From contig KB445791.1 of the NCBI GenBank assembly GCA_000320605.2, positions 1,026,871-1,056,909 of the forward strand: 30,039 nucleotides of DNA, in the 5' to 3' direction. The notes under the pieces were generated by a model. The model did not search any database. It was given only the letters and a program-made list of their open reading frames with translations, and was not told the DNA's origin. Positions 19,891 through 29,200 of the stretch are shown in pieces. The number at the start of each line of letters is the position of its first letter. The stretch's first letter is position 1. The DNA comes from Gelatoporia subvermispora B. Lineage: Eukaryota > Basidiomycota > Agaricomycetes > Polyporales > Gelatoporiaceae. Both the position numbers and the translations under genes were made by a program.

Positions 19891-20887
19891 ATTTAAAAAT
19901 TCAACGGCTATAGCCACACACCCATTGTGGGCTTTAGCCATTAAACATTTATAACATTGTAAAGAAGTAACCATTGCACCCTCTTTGGAAATATAGCACA
20001 TGGCCTGGAATTTAACACACTGTGTGCCACATACCTGCCTTATCCAGCCATTTTGCACACACCCTGCTCATTGTGTGCTCCCTTCACCCAATACATGCCC
20101 TCCTCACCCAATACTTGTGGTACCCCCTGCATCCTCTCCCCCACTCTCCACTTCCCGCTTTTCATCTCTGTTCCGCTTCTGCTCTGCTTTTTGATCGCCT
20201 TCTTTGCCCCTCGCTACCCATTCCTTGTGGAGTGCTCTTATGTATATTTCACTGCACCCGTATCCTTGTACGCTACCTACTGCATTCCTCTGCCTGCTCA
20301 CTATGCACTCAGCTCCTACATGCCACCGCTTGCTGTATCCTGCATACTACCCTGGTTCTGCCTTGCTCACTGCACACCCCTGTGCCACCACCCGCTATGT
20401 GCTGCACTTCACATTGCTTCTTGCCTGGTGCTTGCTGTACTTTTATAGCACATTACCACTCCCCACTGGCTCTCACCCACTGTGGCTGCATGACTACCAC
20501 TTCTTTACCACATCACTTGCTTTGGCATTGTGCCCTGGTTCCTGCTTTGTACCCTGTTTGCTATCCCTCACTCATGCGATATATTATGCCTTGCTTCTTC
20601 ACTGAGCACAGCAGCAGTGTCTCCTACTTGGCTTTCTTATTATTTCTGGATGCCTTACCATTTGCTATGCCATGTTAGTATGCTATTGTCACGCAGCATA
20701 CTTAGGTTAACATTAGATTGCTGTTGTACTCTATTCACAATTTCTAGTGCGCACAAGTTCACTATATACAAACTGTTAGGGTAGCTACGATAAACTGCCT
20801 GCGTTCCGTGCCCCAGCTGTAGTAGACAGTGTGTTAATAGAAACATATAAACACGTCATTACTTACAAAACTGGCGCACATTGAATG

Positions 20888-21053
20888 TTAGTCAGAGAGC
20901 TTTGCAAAATAAACATCCTCAATGCTGAACAAAGCAATACCAAAAACTACCACCAAGTCTTTGTTGCCACGGCTGTCAATCTCACTATCAGATGTATCGG
21001 GCATCATAATGCAGGTGTCCATGACCTCTGGGGTGAATTTCAATGCAGTAGCA
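20888..21053 (-). pseudogene. Possible reverse-strand exon, unknown
   Basis: After a good acceptor on the reverse strand (CCTCTCACCTATTACTAG) an open exon reads ..ALKFTPEVMDTCIMMPDTSD.. ..FSIEDVYFAKLSD and ends TAA at 20888-20890. The plus strand is also open here (20885-21067), so strand is uncertain; the acceptor and the acidic-hydrophobic composition favour the reverse. No family recognised. Confidence 0.25.
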
Positions 21054-21106
21054 CTAGTAATAGGTGAGAGGTTGACAAAGTACTAATGCTGACTGTGCTG
21101 GTGCTA

Positions 21107-21118
21107 GTTGACGTCAAC
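21107..21118. promoter_or_regulatory. CRE-like palindrome
   Basis: GTTGACGTCAAC is a perfect 12-bp palindrome containing TGACGTCA, the ATF/CREB-type bZIP site. It contains one of few CpGs in this CpG-poor part. No promoter context is evident. Confidence 0.25.
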
Positions 21119-21468
21119 CAAATACCTTGTATGGACAAATATATGATGACAGATAATGTGCGTGTTTATTTTCTGGCCAATGATATGGTCAATAATCAGG
21201 CATAGGAATAAGTCATAGGCACAGAATCCGAGTCAGACAATGAGAATGTAGGGTCTGTCGACAAGGGAGCATTGTGTGAGACTGTTGAGAGTGAGAAGTA
21301 AATTTGAAGACTGGAGAGCTGAAATTAAGATAGCTAATCTGTGGGCATAACAAGCTCTGTGAGAGTCTTTGTTCACTGGCTTGACCATACAAGGATAAGA
21401 CAATGCCGTAGCACTGCTTGCTTTATAGCACCCATGTAAACCAGACACCATGTCTTCCCAATTGCTAG

Positions 21469-21849
21469 ATGCTCTTGTATGAGCAACAGACTTCCATCGA
21501 GAGACTTCATATGTCAGGTACTGGAGACAGTGTTGCGTCCCTTCGAGAAGAATTGCCTTTTCTTTGTCCCATCAGTCCATGCATGCTAACACCTTTGCTC
21601 ACTCAACATGCAGGTATTCGTCATCACTAGATGTTCCTGGATCTCGACTTACCATGTCCTGTGGCAGGACCCAGATCCAAGAGGGCTCATACCTCCTCTC
21701 ACTCAACCTGTCTTCCTCGCAACCAGGACTCCTATTGTTCTCATCTGTCAGTTTACAGAAGACCTCTTGCCAGTCTCCAGTTAGGTCAAGAGCAAGGAGG
21801 GCCTTTCAAAAATCTGGATACTGATGTACTGCCAGGGCGATCTTGCTAG
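21469..21849 (+). pseudogene. Coding remnant with one stop, unknown
   Basis: ATG at 21469 opens MLLYEQQTSIERLHMSGTGD.. to TAG at 21625-21627, and the frame continues LDLDLPCPVAGPRSKRAHTS.. to TAG 21847-21849. The first part is helical and charged; the second is Ser/Arg/Pro-rich as in disordered regions. The stop could be a C-to-T change. No domain seen; a spliced-out GTATTC..CTAG segment around 21612-21627 is too short to be an intron. Confidence 0.3.
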
Positions 21850-22342
21850 TAAAAGCATAACTATTGGTCTTACTATGGGTGCTTGCCTTCTGCCTAGCAC
21901 CTGAAATGTTCTGTTTGATGCGCTTGAGGAGACCAGCATAAACACGCCTCAGATGACAAAGCTTAAACAGAGCATCTTCTGTTTGACCATGGCAAAGTTA
22001 TTGCTTCTTATCAGCCACACTGTGTGAACACAGCGACCAATGTGCTAAGAAAATACATAACAGAAGCAAGACTTGGATGTTATCCAGAGTGAAGGGCTTG
22101 AAGGGCCAGAGGCTAACATGAGAGTTGACAGGGTCTCCGGAGATGTAGTGCCTGGCATGTAAACTGTGTGAAGAGTATGCCATGCCCTAATTTGTTACAC
22201 AAGGACATTCTGGCTCTCTTGAGATGACACCTTGTTCTTGATATTGTTTGAAAATCTGGGATGACTATACTTATGGTGCAAAGCACACCTAGGGTTGTAT
22301 TAGGTAGATAGTAGTAGATGCTTAATGAACTGAGACTCACAG
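21850..22342. other. No gene seen
   Basis: Downstream (reverse sense) of the KDZ fragment. Stops are frequent on both strands. It may contain the decayed 3' end of the KDZ element, but no terminal inverted repeat was recognised. Confidence 0.3.
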
Positions 22343-23340
22343 TCATTCCTTCAAGTCAATCTCTTGGTGTATAAACCTGCTCACACTGATTGTGCCCGCG
22401 CTAGTTAAACTGTTTGCAAACCTGGTGTCCTTGCCATCTATAGTGTCCTTCATTACAAGCTCTAATTGAATGGTAACCATTGTTGTAGCTAGTGGGTTAT
22501 TAGAGCGAGCTAATGATGATAGAGCAAATTGCAAGCACGCACACAGAGCCGGTTTGGCATATAGATCTTTCAGGTGATTTTTGCTGTACTTGCTGCTTTG
22601 CCAGTTGGTCACCATGGCCTTCCATCTTGTGATCATGTCGGGTGGGAATGTTGCTGTAAATTGCATAGCGATGGCGTAATGCTTGGTTGACGTGCTGTGA
22701 GCCTTGATAAGTGAATGTCACAATGTGACTCCTATAGGCAGTTAGCATCACAATTAAAGACTAGAATAGAAGATCCGAGACAACATACCTAGTCTGGTAA
22801 GCTTTATCCAGTTCCACCATCCCCAGTGATCATCAAGGACAGAGTGACAGGCTCCAGGACCCATCTCTTGTGTGCTCTTAGTAATGCCACCTATGATTGC
22901 CTACTTCTCTTTGGTGAATCTCTGATATAGGGTGCAAAGCTGAATGAATAAACAGTTTAACAGGACGCTCTGTGCCCTTCAATTTGTGCTTTCGGGATAA
23001 AAGGATGTAGTATTAGATCAGAGATTGTGTCTGTAAGATTGTCCTAGGTTTTTGAACTAGAAGCAGGCAATGTTGTATGAAAAATGGACTTCTTTGAGCT
23101 TATCGGCCACTACCATCTTGAGCACAAAGAGAAGGGTGTAGTCTACATCATAATACCTAATATATGTCAGTACAAGCTGGTAAAGAAACACCCGCTAGGT
23201 GCACCGTTCACCCTTTTAGAAATTGGCTATACTTTTAGGTAACACAAAAGTGTGCCTTGCACACTTCATACCCACCACATCTGTGACGCTGAGCTGGGAG
23301 TTTATACCCTTGTTGTATGCTTGTTTCATCAGCAAAACGG
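22343..23340 (-). mobile_element. KDZ transposase fragment, two introns, many stops
   Basis: Read on the reverse strand: DVVGMKCARHTFVLP.. then KGER/YYDVDYTLLFVLK joined in phase across a 48-nt intron (23157-23204, ACTGAC branch); SYNIACF (family SYDIACQW); TQEMGPGACHSVLDDHWGWW; NWIKLTRL, a 57-nt intron (22732-22788, GTATGT, GCTAAC branch); then HYAIAMQFTATFPPDMITRW.. and ISVSRFIHQEIDLKE. These blocks follow the order of Kyakuja-Dileera-Zisupton transposases, DDE-type enzymes abundant in Agaricomycetes. Stops include TAA 23216-23218 at the Gln of LQKGER, TGA 22718-22720 at a probable Arg, and several between 22840 and 23090. The Asp of YDIAC reads Asn. The N-terminal half (CxC region) is absent: similarity ends near 23340 where base composition changes. 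Confidence 0.75.
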
Positions 23341-23395
23341 TGCGGATTGGATATTCCCAGGCACCCAAGCTGATGTGTCGCCTTTCAGACGCCCA

Positions 23396-23500
23396 CATAC
23401 ATGCCCATATCAGGGCATGTATGCCTGACGCCACCAAGGTATTGTACCGTAGGGAGAATATCAGAGAGTATCTTTCTGACGGCCTCCCTACGGTATAATA
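23396..23500. repeat. Two adjacent hairpins at the composition boundary
   Basis: Hairpin 1 is a perfect 11-bp inverted repeat (CATACATGCCC at 23396-23406, complement 23413-23423) with a 6-nt loop. Hairpin 2 has 17-bp arms with one mismatch (TATTGTACCGTAGGGAG at 23440-23456, complement 23484-23500) and a 27-nt loop that is itself partly self-complementary, so the whole 61 bp is an imperfect palindrome. They lie within 60-160 bp of the end of KDZ similarity and may mark the terminus of the CpG-rich insertion. The nearly palindromic sequence also makes similar peptides on both strands; I do not consider those genes. Confidence 0.6.
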
Positions 23501-23841
23501 TCAGCGCGATCTGTACAGTCCCTACCTCGTCCAGCACCCTGCGCCTCCATGTACTTAGATAGACCATACAAATGTACAGCACGAATTTATGCGCACGTCC
23601 GCCCGTATACGTTCGCGTGCGCCATCCTTGTCCCCACTCTCCACACCGGTCTCAACGCTTTGCATAGACCAGCCAAATATATTTTGAGGTCATTCACTTC
23701 GTTTCTGCTTGTCATACATATAGGCCCAATGCGAATGTCCACATCACGAGAATGTGTACCATACGTCATTCCCGCGCCGACAAAATCTATCTACAACCAT
23801 CCATCACCTCTGTACAGCTCACCCAAGCTCACCTACATCAC

Positions 23842-24188
23842 TTAAAAGCCTTCCATATCACTTGATCCACATATTTTCTCACACTTGTCACCGTTACCGC
23901 GGATACCAACCACTGCCAGCTCTCATCCTCTCTCTCTCTCTCCAATCACTACCATCAGCCACTCATTCACCAACACCCCATCCTCTACACTACTCATCTG
24001 ACTCAACTCTTGCTTATATCTCTTCTACAGCCTCCTAGTGAGTCCTTTTTACTGTATCTACAGTCTATCACACATTTCTTACCTTTCTATCTCACATTAA
24101 CACCTATCACCATTTCAATCAGCACCACCACTACCATTGAACTTTTGCTATCCATACACCACCTTCACTATCTCCAACAGTCAACAGC
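23842..24188 (+). promoter_or_regulatory. CT-rich promoter and leader
   Basis: A TTAAAAG TATA-like element at 23842-23848 is followed by strongly C+T-rich sequence with a TC repeat at 23928-23942 and many CACC/CATC words, ending in CAACAGC before the ATG at 24189. CT-rich blocks upstream of start codons are common in basidiomycete promoters. A GTGAGT-like site near 24037 could start a leader intron. Upstream ATGs are few. Confidence 0.4.
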
Positions 24189-24558
24189 ATGTCCTGCCAC
24201 ATTGACAGTAAGTAATTCATTCGAATTGACCTTTTTCTTCGCTAACCTTTGCCCAGATGTTATCGCTACCAATTCCCCCATCTACTGGTGGGCAGAACTT
24301 TGTAGCCACTTCGACGACGACTGTATTAAGCTCGTTCGGCGCATCGAAACCACCGGATTACCTCAATGCGCCGGCTCCTACAGCTTCATTTGCGTTATCC
24401 ACTGTGAGTTTTCCATTTTTCGCTCATTTTCTTCGCTCACTGTACACGTCGCAGTTGGTGAAGACGTCGTTCCCCTGGCCGTCGCCACTGGAACTTCCAG
24501 TGTGCACGCTTTGCAGCGTGCTTCCCTGAAGGCGTGTGCTGCTCTGCGTCCCTATTAG
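24189..24558 (+). CDS. Small spliced gene, unknown product
   Basis: ATG 24189 starts a 19-nt exon. A 49-nt intron (24208-24256) has consensus GTAAGT, a GCTAAC branch point and CCCAG. Exon 2 runs to 24403, a 51-nt intron (24404-24454, GTGAGT, CTCAC, GCAG) follows, then exon 3 ends at TAG 24556-24558. In this frame the product is about 90 residues (MSCHIDNVIATNSPIYWW.., ending KACAALRPY). A second frame over exons 2-3 (LSLPIPPSTGGQNFVATS..) is also open to TGA near 24527 and looks like a disordered protein, so the frame is uncertain. Introns and promoter argue for real transcription. It lies between the KDZ break and Plavaka and may be cargo of the same insertion. Confidence 0.4.
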
Positions 24559-25012
24559 CAGCTTGAGACCACATGCATCGGAACTCCCATTTACCAATTG
24601 GACATTACTTAGCGTACATCTTTCGATTCTCCTAATGTATATCTGAGAAATACAGACCTTGAACCAATGTTTGCGACATATCATCCTGAGTGAATTGTCA
24701 GCAATAACATATCATCATCAGCAAATGCTCACTACAGGCAGCTTTTCCGAGACATCCAGTCCTCGCCGCACAGGCAGACCAGCGGACACCACTTGTACCA
24801 TTTCTCCCACATGGATCACTTCATAGATTACGTTCGGACATCTTGATTCATAATTCTTGAGTATACTAGTACATTATACACATCACCGACATCCATTGCT
24901 TTCGATTCGACACGTGCAAATTACAAAAAACACCTGTAGTATGTAGACGCCTGAGGCCTACCCAATTAGACCATGTCTCCGATATTTTGGTGTAATACGC
25001 TCACCTGCCTGC
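24559..25012. other. Intergenic between convergent genes
   Basis: Holds the 3' flanks of the small plus-strand gene and of the reverse-strand gene ending at 25013. I see no coding frame and no clear poly-A signal. Confidence 0.35.
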
Positions 25013-25850
25013 CTAAATGGTCTTCCTGCGCTTCTTGGCAGGACGCTCCTCCTTCCTCATGCGTGCGGACCCCGTGTCAGAGTGAGCCCGCTTGCGGGGC
25101 TTTGCCTCCAGTGAAGACATACAATCTGGGCAGTTGTCGCTCAGGTCAGCCACCTCGTTGCGCTTGGGCTCGATCTTTCTGTGCAACATCTTCTCAATGT
25201 CGCGTTTGGCGCCTCGTGTGAGATTACTGAGCCGCCTCATTTCTGTGTACATACGTGTTGCCTTCTCATTCAAGCGCATTGCAATTTGGAAGTGGCAGTC
25301 TTGGTATTCCGCGATATGATCCTGGCGGTCCATACGCCGCCTCATGTCCTCGCATGACTTCTCGTCCAAGAAGAATGGATCCCTCTTGAATGACAATTCA
25401 TCAAGCTGCTCTTCGTCGAGCAAGCAATCACACATCTCCATGTGCTCCGTGGCTTCATCCTCGATGGCTTTCCCTGCGTGCATGTGCACATCCGATCGAG
25501 TATTGTGCAAGTATGGCTTGTACAGCAGCCTCTTGAATTTTGTCAAGACATTTTGCGAAGCTTCCTCGCCATTATTGACGACACACATCGCGTCGCGCAC
25601 ATTTTTCATGAAGATAGCTAACTATATGTGCATATATGCGCCTGCCTCAGTATCTCCCTGGACCACTGTGCTGAGTACTCACGATCTCCGGCTGCTCGTA
25701 CCACCTCTTGTATGTAACCGGCTGAGTAGACATCCTCGAGAAGAGAATAATTGCACAGGAGACCAGGACTTTGCTTCAGATGGTGAATGGTGGCAGCTGG
25801 GATCTCCCACCACGGTCCTGCACCCGCATCTAACACAGCCGAATCTGGCA
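25013..25850 (-). CDS. Nuclear-type protein, unknown function (5' end open)
   Basis: Exon A (open from about 25850 to 25683) reads GPWWEIPAATIHHLKQSPGL.. ..VRAAGD and ends at a GTGAGT donor. A 65-nt intron (25618-25682, ending GTTAG) joins in phase to exon B, 25617-25013: PIFMKNVRDAMCVVNNGEEA.., a Cys/His-rich acidic region (HMEMCDCLLDEEQLDELS), a helical stretch and a basic C-terminus (EAKPRKRAHSD, AKKRRKTI) that looks like a nuclear localisation signal. No internal stop; CpG-rich like its surroundings. I do not recognise the family. The first exon lacks an ATG in frame (a TGA lies just upstream), so an upstream exon is missing or the gene was cut by the divergent Plavaka unit about 100 bp away. 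Confidence 0.55.
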
Positions 25851-25958
25851 ATCAGCATGCCCTCGCCACCCTAATAAGGAAACTACTCTTCCTCCTCTCG
25901 CAGCAAAGTCCATGCTTGCTCTGTGCCCTTGTCGCACACGTCAACAACCACCTCAACG

Positions 25959-26225
25959 ATGCAAGAACCAACGTGTTTGGGGTGTTCCCGCACATTCAAG
26001 AATGTCAAGGGGCTCAATGTGCATCTAAACACATGCTCTGCAGTGCGAAATATCAAAGCAGCACAAGATGCCGCACTTCCGAATCAGCACTGCGACTTGG
26101 CACGCGCACCCAAATGCGTTTGCATCTACTCACCAGTTACAGAGATACCCAACGCAGTCCCAGTATGCAATGGCTTTCACTTTATCACATCAAATTGGCA
26201 TTCTGATCCATTTTGCGTGCAATAA
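25959..26225 (+). pseudogene. Plavaka N-terminal zinc-finger exon
   Basis: ATG at 25959 (preferred over an upstream in-frame GTG) starts MQEPTCLGCSRTFKNVKGLN.. with Cys6, Cys9, His22 and Cys26, a C-x2-C-x12-H-x3-C finger. Plavaka-type transposases of Agaricomycetes begin with such a finger. After about residue 50 the frame runs on to TAA 26223-26225 without similarity, so an intron or damage lies between here and the next conserved block at 26284; I could not place the splice sites. Confidence 0.6.
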
Positions 26226-26283
26226 CCACCAGAGCTCCAGTTACACGGCTCCACTTGCAGCCAATGACCCTTAGGAGTATACC

Positions 26284-29200
26284 ATGTTGGCCGAAGGGGC
26301 ACATGAGGCATCCCATCAAGAGTCTCTAGTATGCTCTCAGCGCTCTGGACGTGCAATTAGGTTTTCCCACCACTACGAGGACTTTGTCCCTGCTACGGGC
26401 ATGCCTCTCGCTCACATTCCCAAACAAGTGCGCCCTCCTCCTGTCGACGCAACTCCGGCACCTTCTCTTTCTTCTTCCTCTTCTGCGGATCCTCAAGAGG
26501 AGGAAACTGCACCTGAAATTATCTGGGCAACTAAACCTGATTCTTTTGGGTTATATCGCGAATATCCCTCCAAGCCGACACATCTGCCCGAGAGCACTAT
26601 CACTCTGGCTCATCTTACCGAGTTTCCATCTACAGTCTTGCCGGATTCCTCACGTGTCTCGCCTGCGGGCCCACCTATGCTACCCGAACCTGTAGGCAAC
26701 AAATACGCTCCATTTAGCAATGCGGCTTCAGAATACATGATCTTCGACCATTTCACGGGTGCTGCCAAAAAATCTGCATCTGACTGCCAGCACCGTGCTT
26801 GATTTCTTGCTGAGTATGAGGGCAGTGCTGACTGGGACCGCCACAATCTGTCCACGTTTTCGTTCAAGAAGGAAGTCAAGCGTCTGGACCTCTACATGGC
26901 CGACAAAGCTAACAATCCCTTCCGCGAGGAAAGTGGCTGGCGCACGAGCACTGTCCATATTCGCTTACCCGCCGAAAAGGTCAAACAAAGTGAAGCGGAC
27001 GCACTTCTTCTCACGATCGAGATGTATCATTGTCCCATCATGGACATCATATCCAGCGTCCTGCGTGATGAGTTGTCCGCAGCGTTTCATCTCACACCAT
27101 TCAAGCAGTATTGGCAACCCACTCCGGAGTCCCAGCCTGAGCGAGTCTATTCTGAAGCCTATTGCTCTGACGCCATGCTGGAAATGCACCGCGACGTTTA
27201 ATCTCTCCCTCGACAAGAGGGAGACCAACTTGAGCGCGTTGCCGCTTCCCTAATGCTCTATTCCGACTCGACCCATCTCACCAACTTTGGCACAGACAGC
27301 TGCTGGCCACTGGGACTGTTCATGGGCAATCAATCCAAGTACGACCGCGCCAAGCCGTCCTTGAATCCCATGCACCACGTAGCATACATCCCATCTGTAA
27401 GTGCATCCCTAACTTATGTGAACCTCCTTCGTTGAGACCACCTCTGGCAGATGCCGGACACCATACAAGATATGTACATGCAAAACTACGGCAAACCCGT
27501 GACTGCTGCCGTGCTCGCGCACTGCAAGAGGGAGCTGATGCAAGCTGTGATTCGACTTGTGCTCGATGAACATACCAAAAGGTGTATGACCACGGGATTG
27601 TCCTGACGTGCAGTGACGGCGAACAACGTCGCTTCTATCCTCGCATCTTCTGCCATTCAGCTGATTATCCAGAGAAGTACGAGCTCAACACTCATACAAG
27701 CAAGACATGCTCACATTCAGTACCAGATGTTTGTTAGCCAGCATCAAGACCTTGGCGAAGTATCCATGTCCGCGCTGCCATGTCAAGAAGACGCACATCT
27801 CCGAGATTGGGAACAAGCGTGACATGTGGCGTCGACACAATGGCAAGCGTCTCGATGATTCTTTGCGCCGCACCAATGTCGAGATCGCGCACAAGATAAT
27901 CTTCGAAAGCGGCGTCCCCGTGAATAGCAAAAGAGTAAACATCATCCTGAACGACGCCTCATTCACGCCCACACACAATGCCTTCTCGGAACATCTCTCT
28001 CAGTATGGCATGAACTACTTTAACATATTTCTTGTCGACCTACTCCACGAGTTCGAACTTGGCGTCTGGAAATCTGTATTCTCACATCTAATGCGCATCT
28101 TGTATGCCAAAGGAGGCAATGTCATTCAAATCTTAAATGAACGGTGCATGCTATTTTCGGCGGTTTGTGCTGAGCGCTGATGAACATGTGAAGATTCCAC
28201 GCTATACCGACTTTTGGGCGAGACACCATTTGCAAATTCCATCGCAATGTGTCAGCTATGAAGAAGCTGGCAGCTAGAGATTGGGAAGATCTACTACAGG
28301 TGAGCAATCCACGCATTGATACATCACTGGTATGCTTACAGCTGCTCGCAGTGCATGATGCCCGTTTGCGAGGGCCTGTTGCCTGAGCCCCACAACAGCA
28401 TGGTGCTCGACCTAGTGTACACGCTGGCGACATGGCATGCACGCGCAAAGATGCGCATGCACATGGAGTCCTCCCTGGACCATCTTGAAGCAACAACCAC
28501 GCTGTTAGGTAAAGAGCTTTGTCGTTTCCAGAAAAAGACGTGTGCAGCGTACAACACAAAGGAATTGCCACAAGAGGAAGCTGCCCGTGGTCGCCGCCAT
28601 GCAGCAATGGTTCAGAAGAACACTTTGCAAGGTGTTGCGCCGCCGAAGGCACTCAAAGGTGCCAAGAGGAAAGAGTTCAATATGAACACACCGAAGATTC
28701 ATCTGCTGGGTCACTATGCCGAGATTATCAGGGAGTTTGGTATGAGCGACAACTATACGACGCAACATGTGAGTTGTATCTCGATCGGCGCCGCGCAACT
28801 GACAATGAGAGATGTCTTATAGGGTGAACTTGGTCATCATGCACTCAAGGACCGATATCCACAGACCAACAAGCACCACTTCTTGTTGCAGCTAGCTAAA
28901 ATAGAGGCACGCAAGCGCGCAATCCGCATGTTGATCAAGCGACGCTGCAAAGTAATGCAGGAAGCGAACAAGAACTTGCGTGTTGCTCATAAGAAGGGCA
29001 AAGCTCAGCAGCGTCTCCATGGTGCCGAATCAAAAGCAAAGAGGGATCCTGCCGCGCACTATCACATTGCAAAGAACTCGAAAGAATCCTGCGACATCAC
29101 TGGGTGGTTGAGTGAGCACGAAGGTGATGCAGCCTTGAAGGTGAGTGGTGCATATTGTACGACGTTGTGAAGCTTATGCCAGGGCAGGACTTCTATGTTC

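Larger units (their letters stand above)
18950..20680 (+). other. Pyrimidine-rich tract of about 1.7 kb
   Basis: The plus strand is strongly C+T biased for most of this span (for example 20041-20200 and 20330-20480), which leaves all three plus frames open by chance and creates long overlapping frames such as 20022-20678. Encoded peptides are Leu/Cys/His/Pro-rich without domains. It may be decayed promoter-type CT-rich DNA, an untranslated transcript, or a mutated repeat. Confidence 0.5.

Noticed and set aside
20022..20678. 218-codon plus-strand open frame
   Set aside because: It lies in the pyrimidine-biased tract where all three frames are open, starts at a weak context, has extreme Leu/Cys/His composition and no domain.
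23385..23582. Matching peptides on both strands (YRRE..LSD.LPTV)
   Set aside because: They arise from the 61-bp imperfect palindrome, which translates similarly on either strand. This is not evidence of a gene.
28122..28652. 176-codon reverse open frame inside Plavaka
   Set aside because: It is the shadow of GC-rich transposase exons and crosses intron positions that are in phase on the plus strand.
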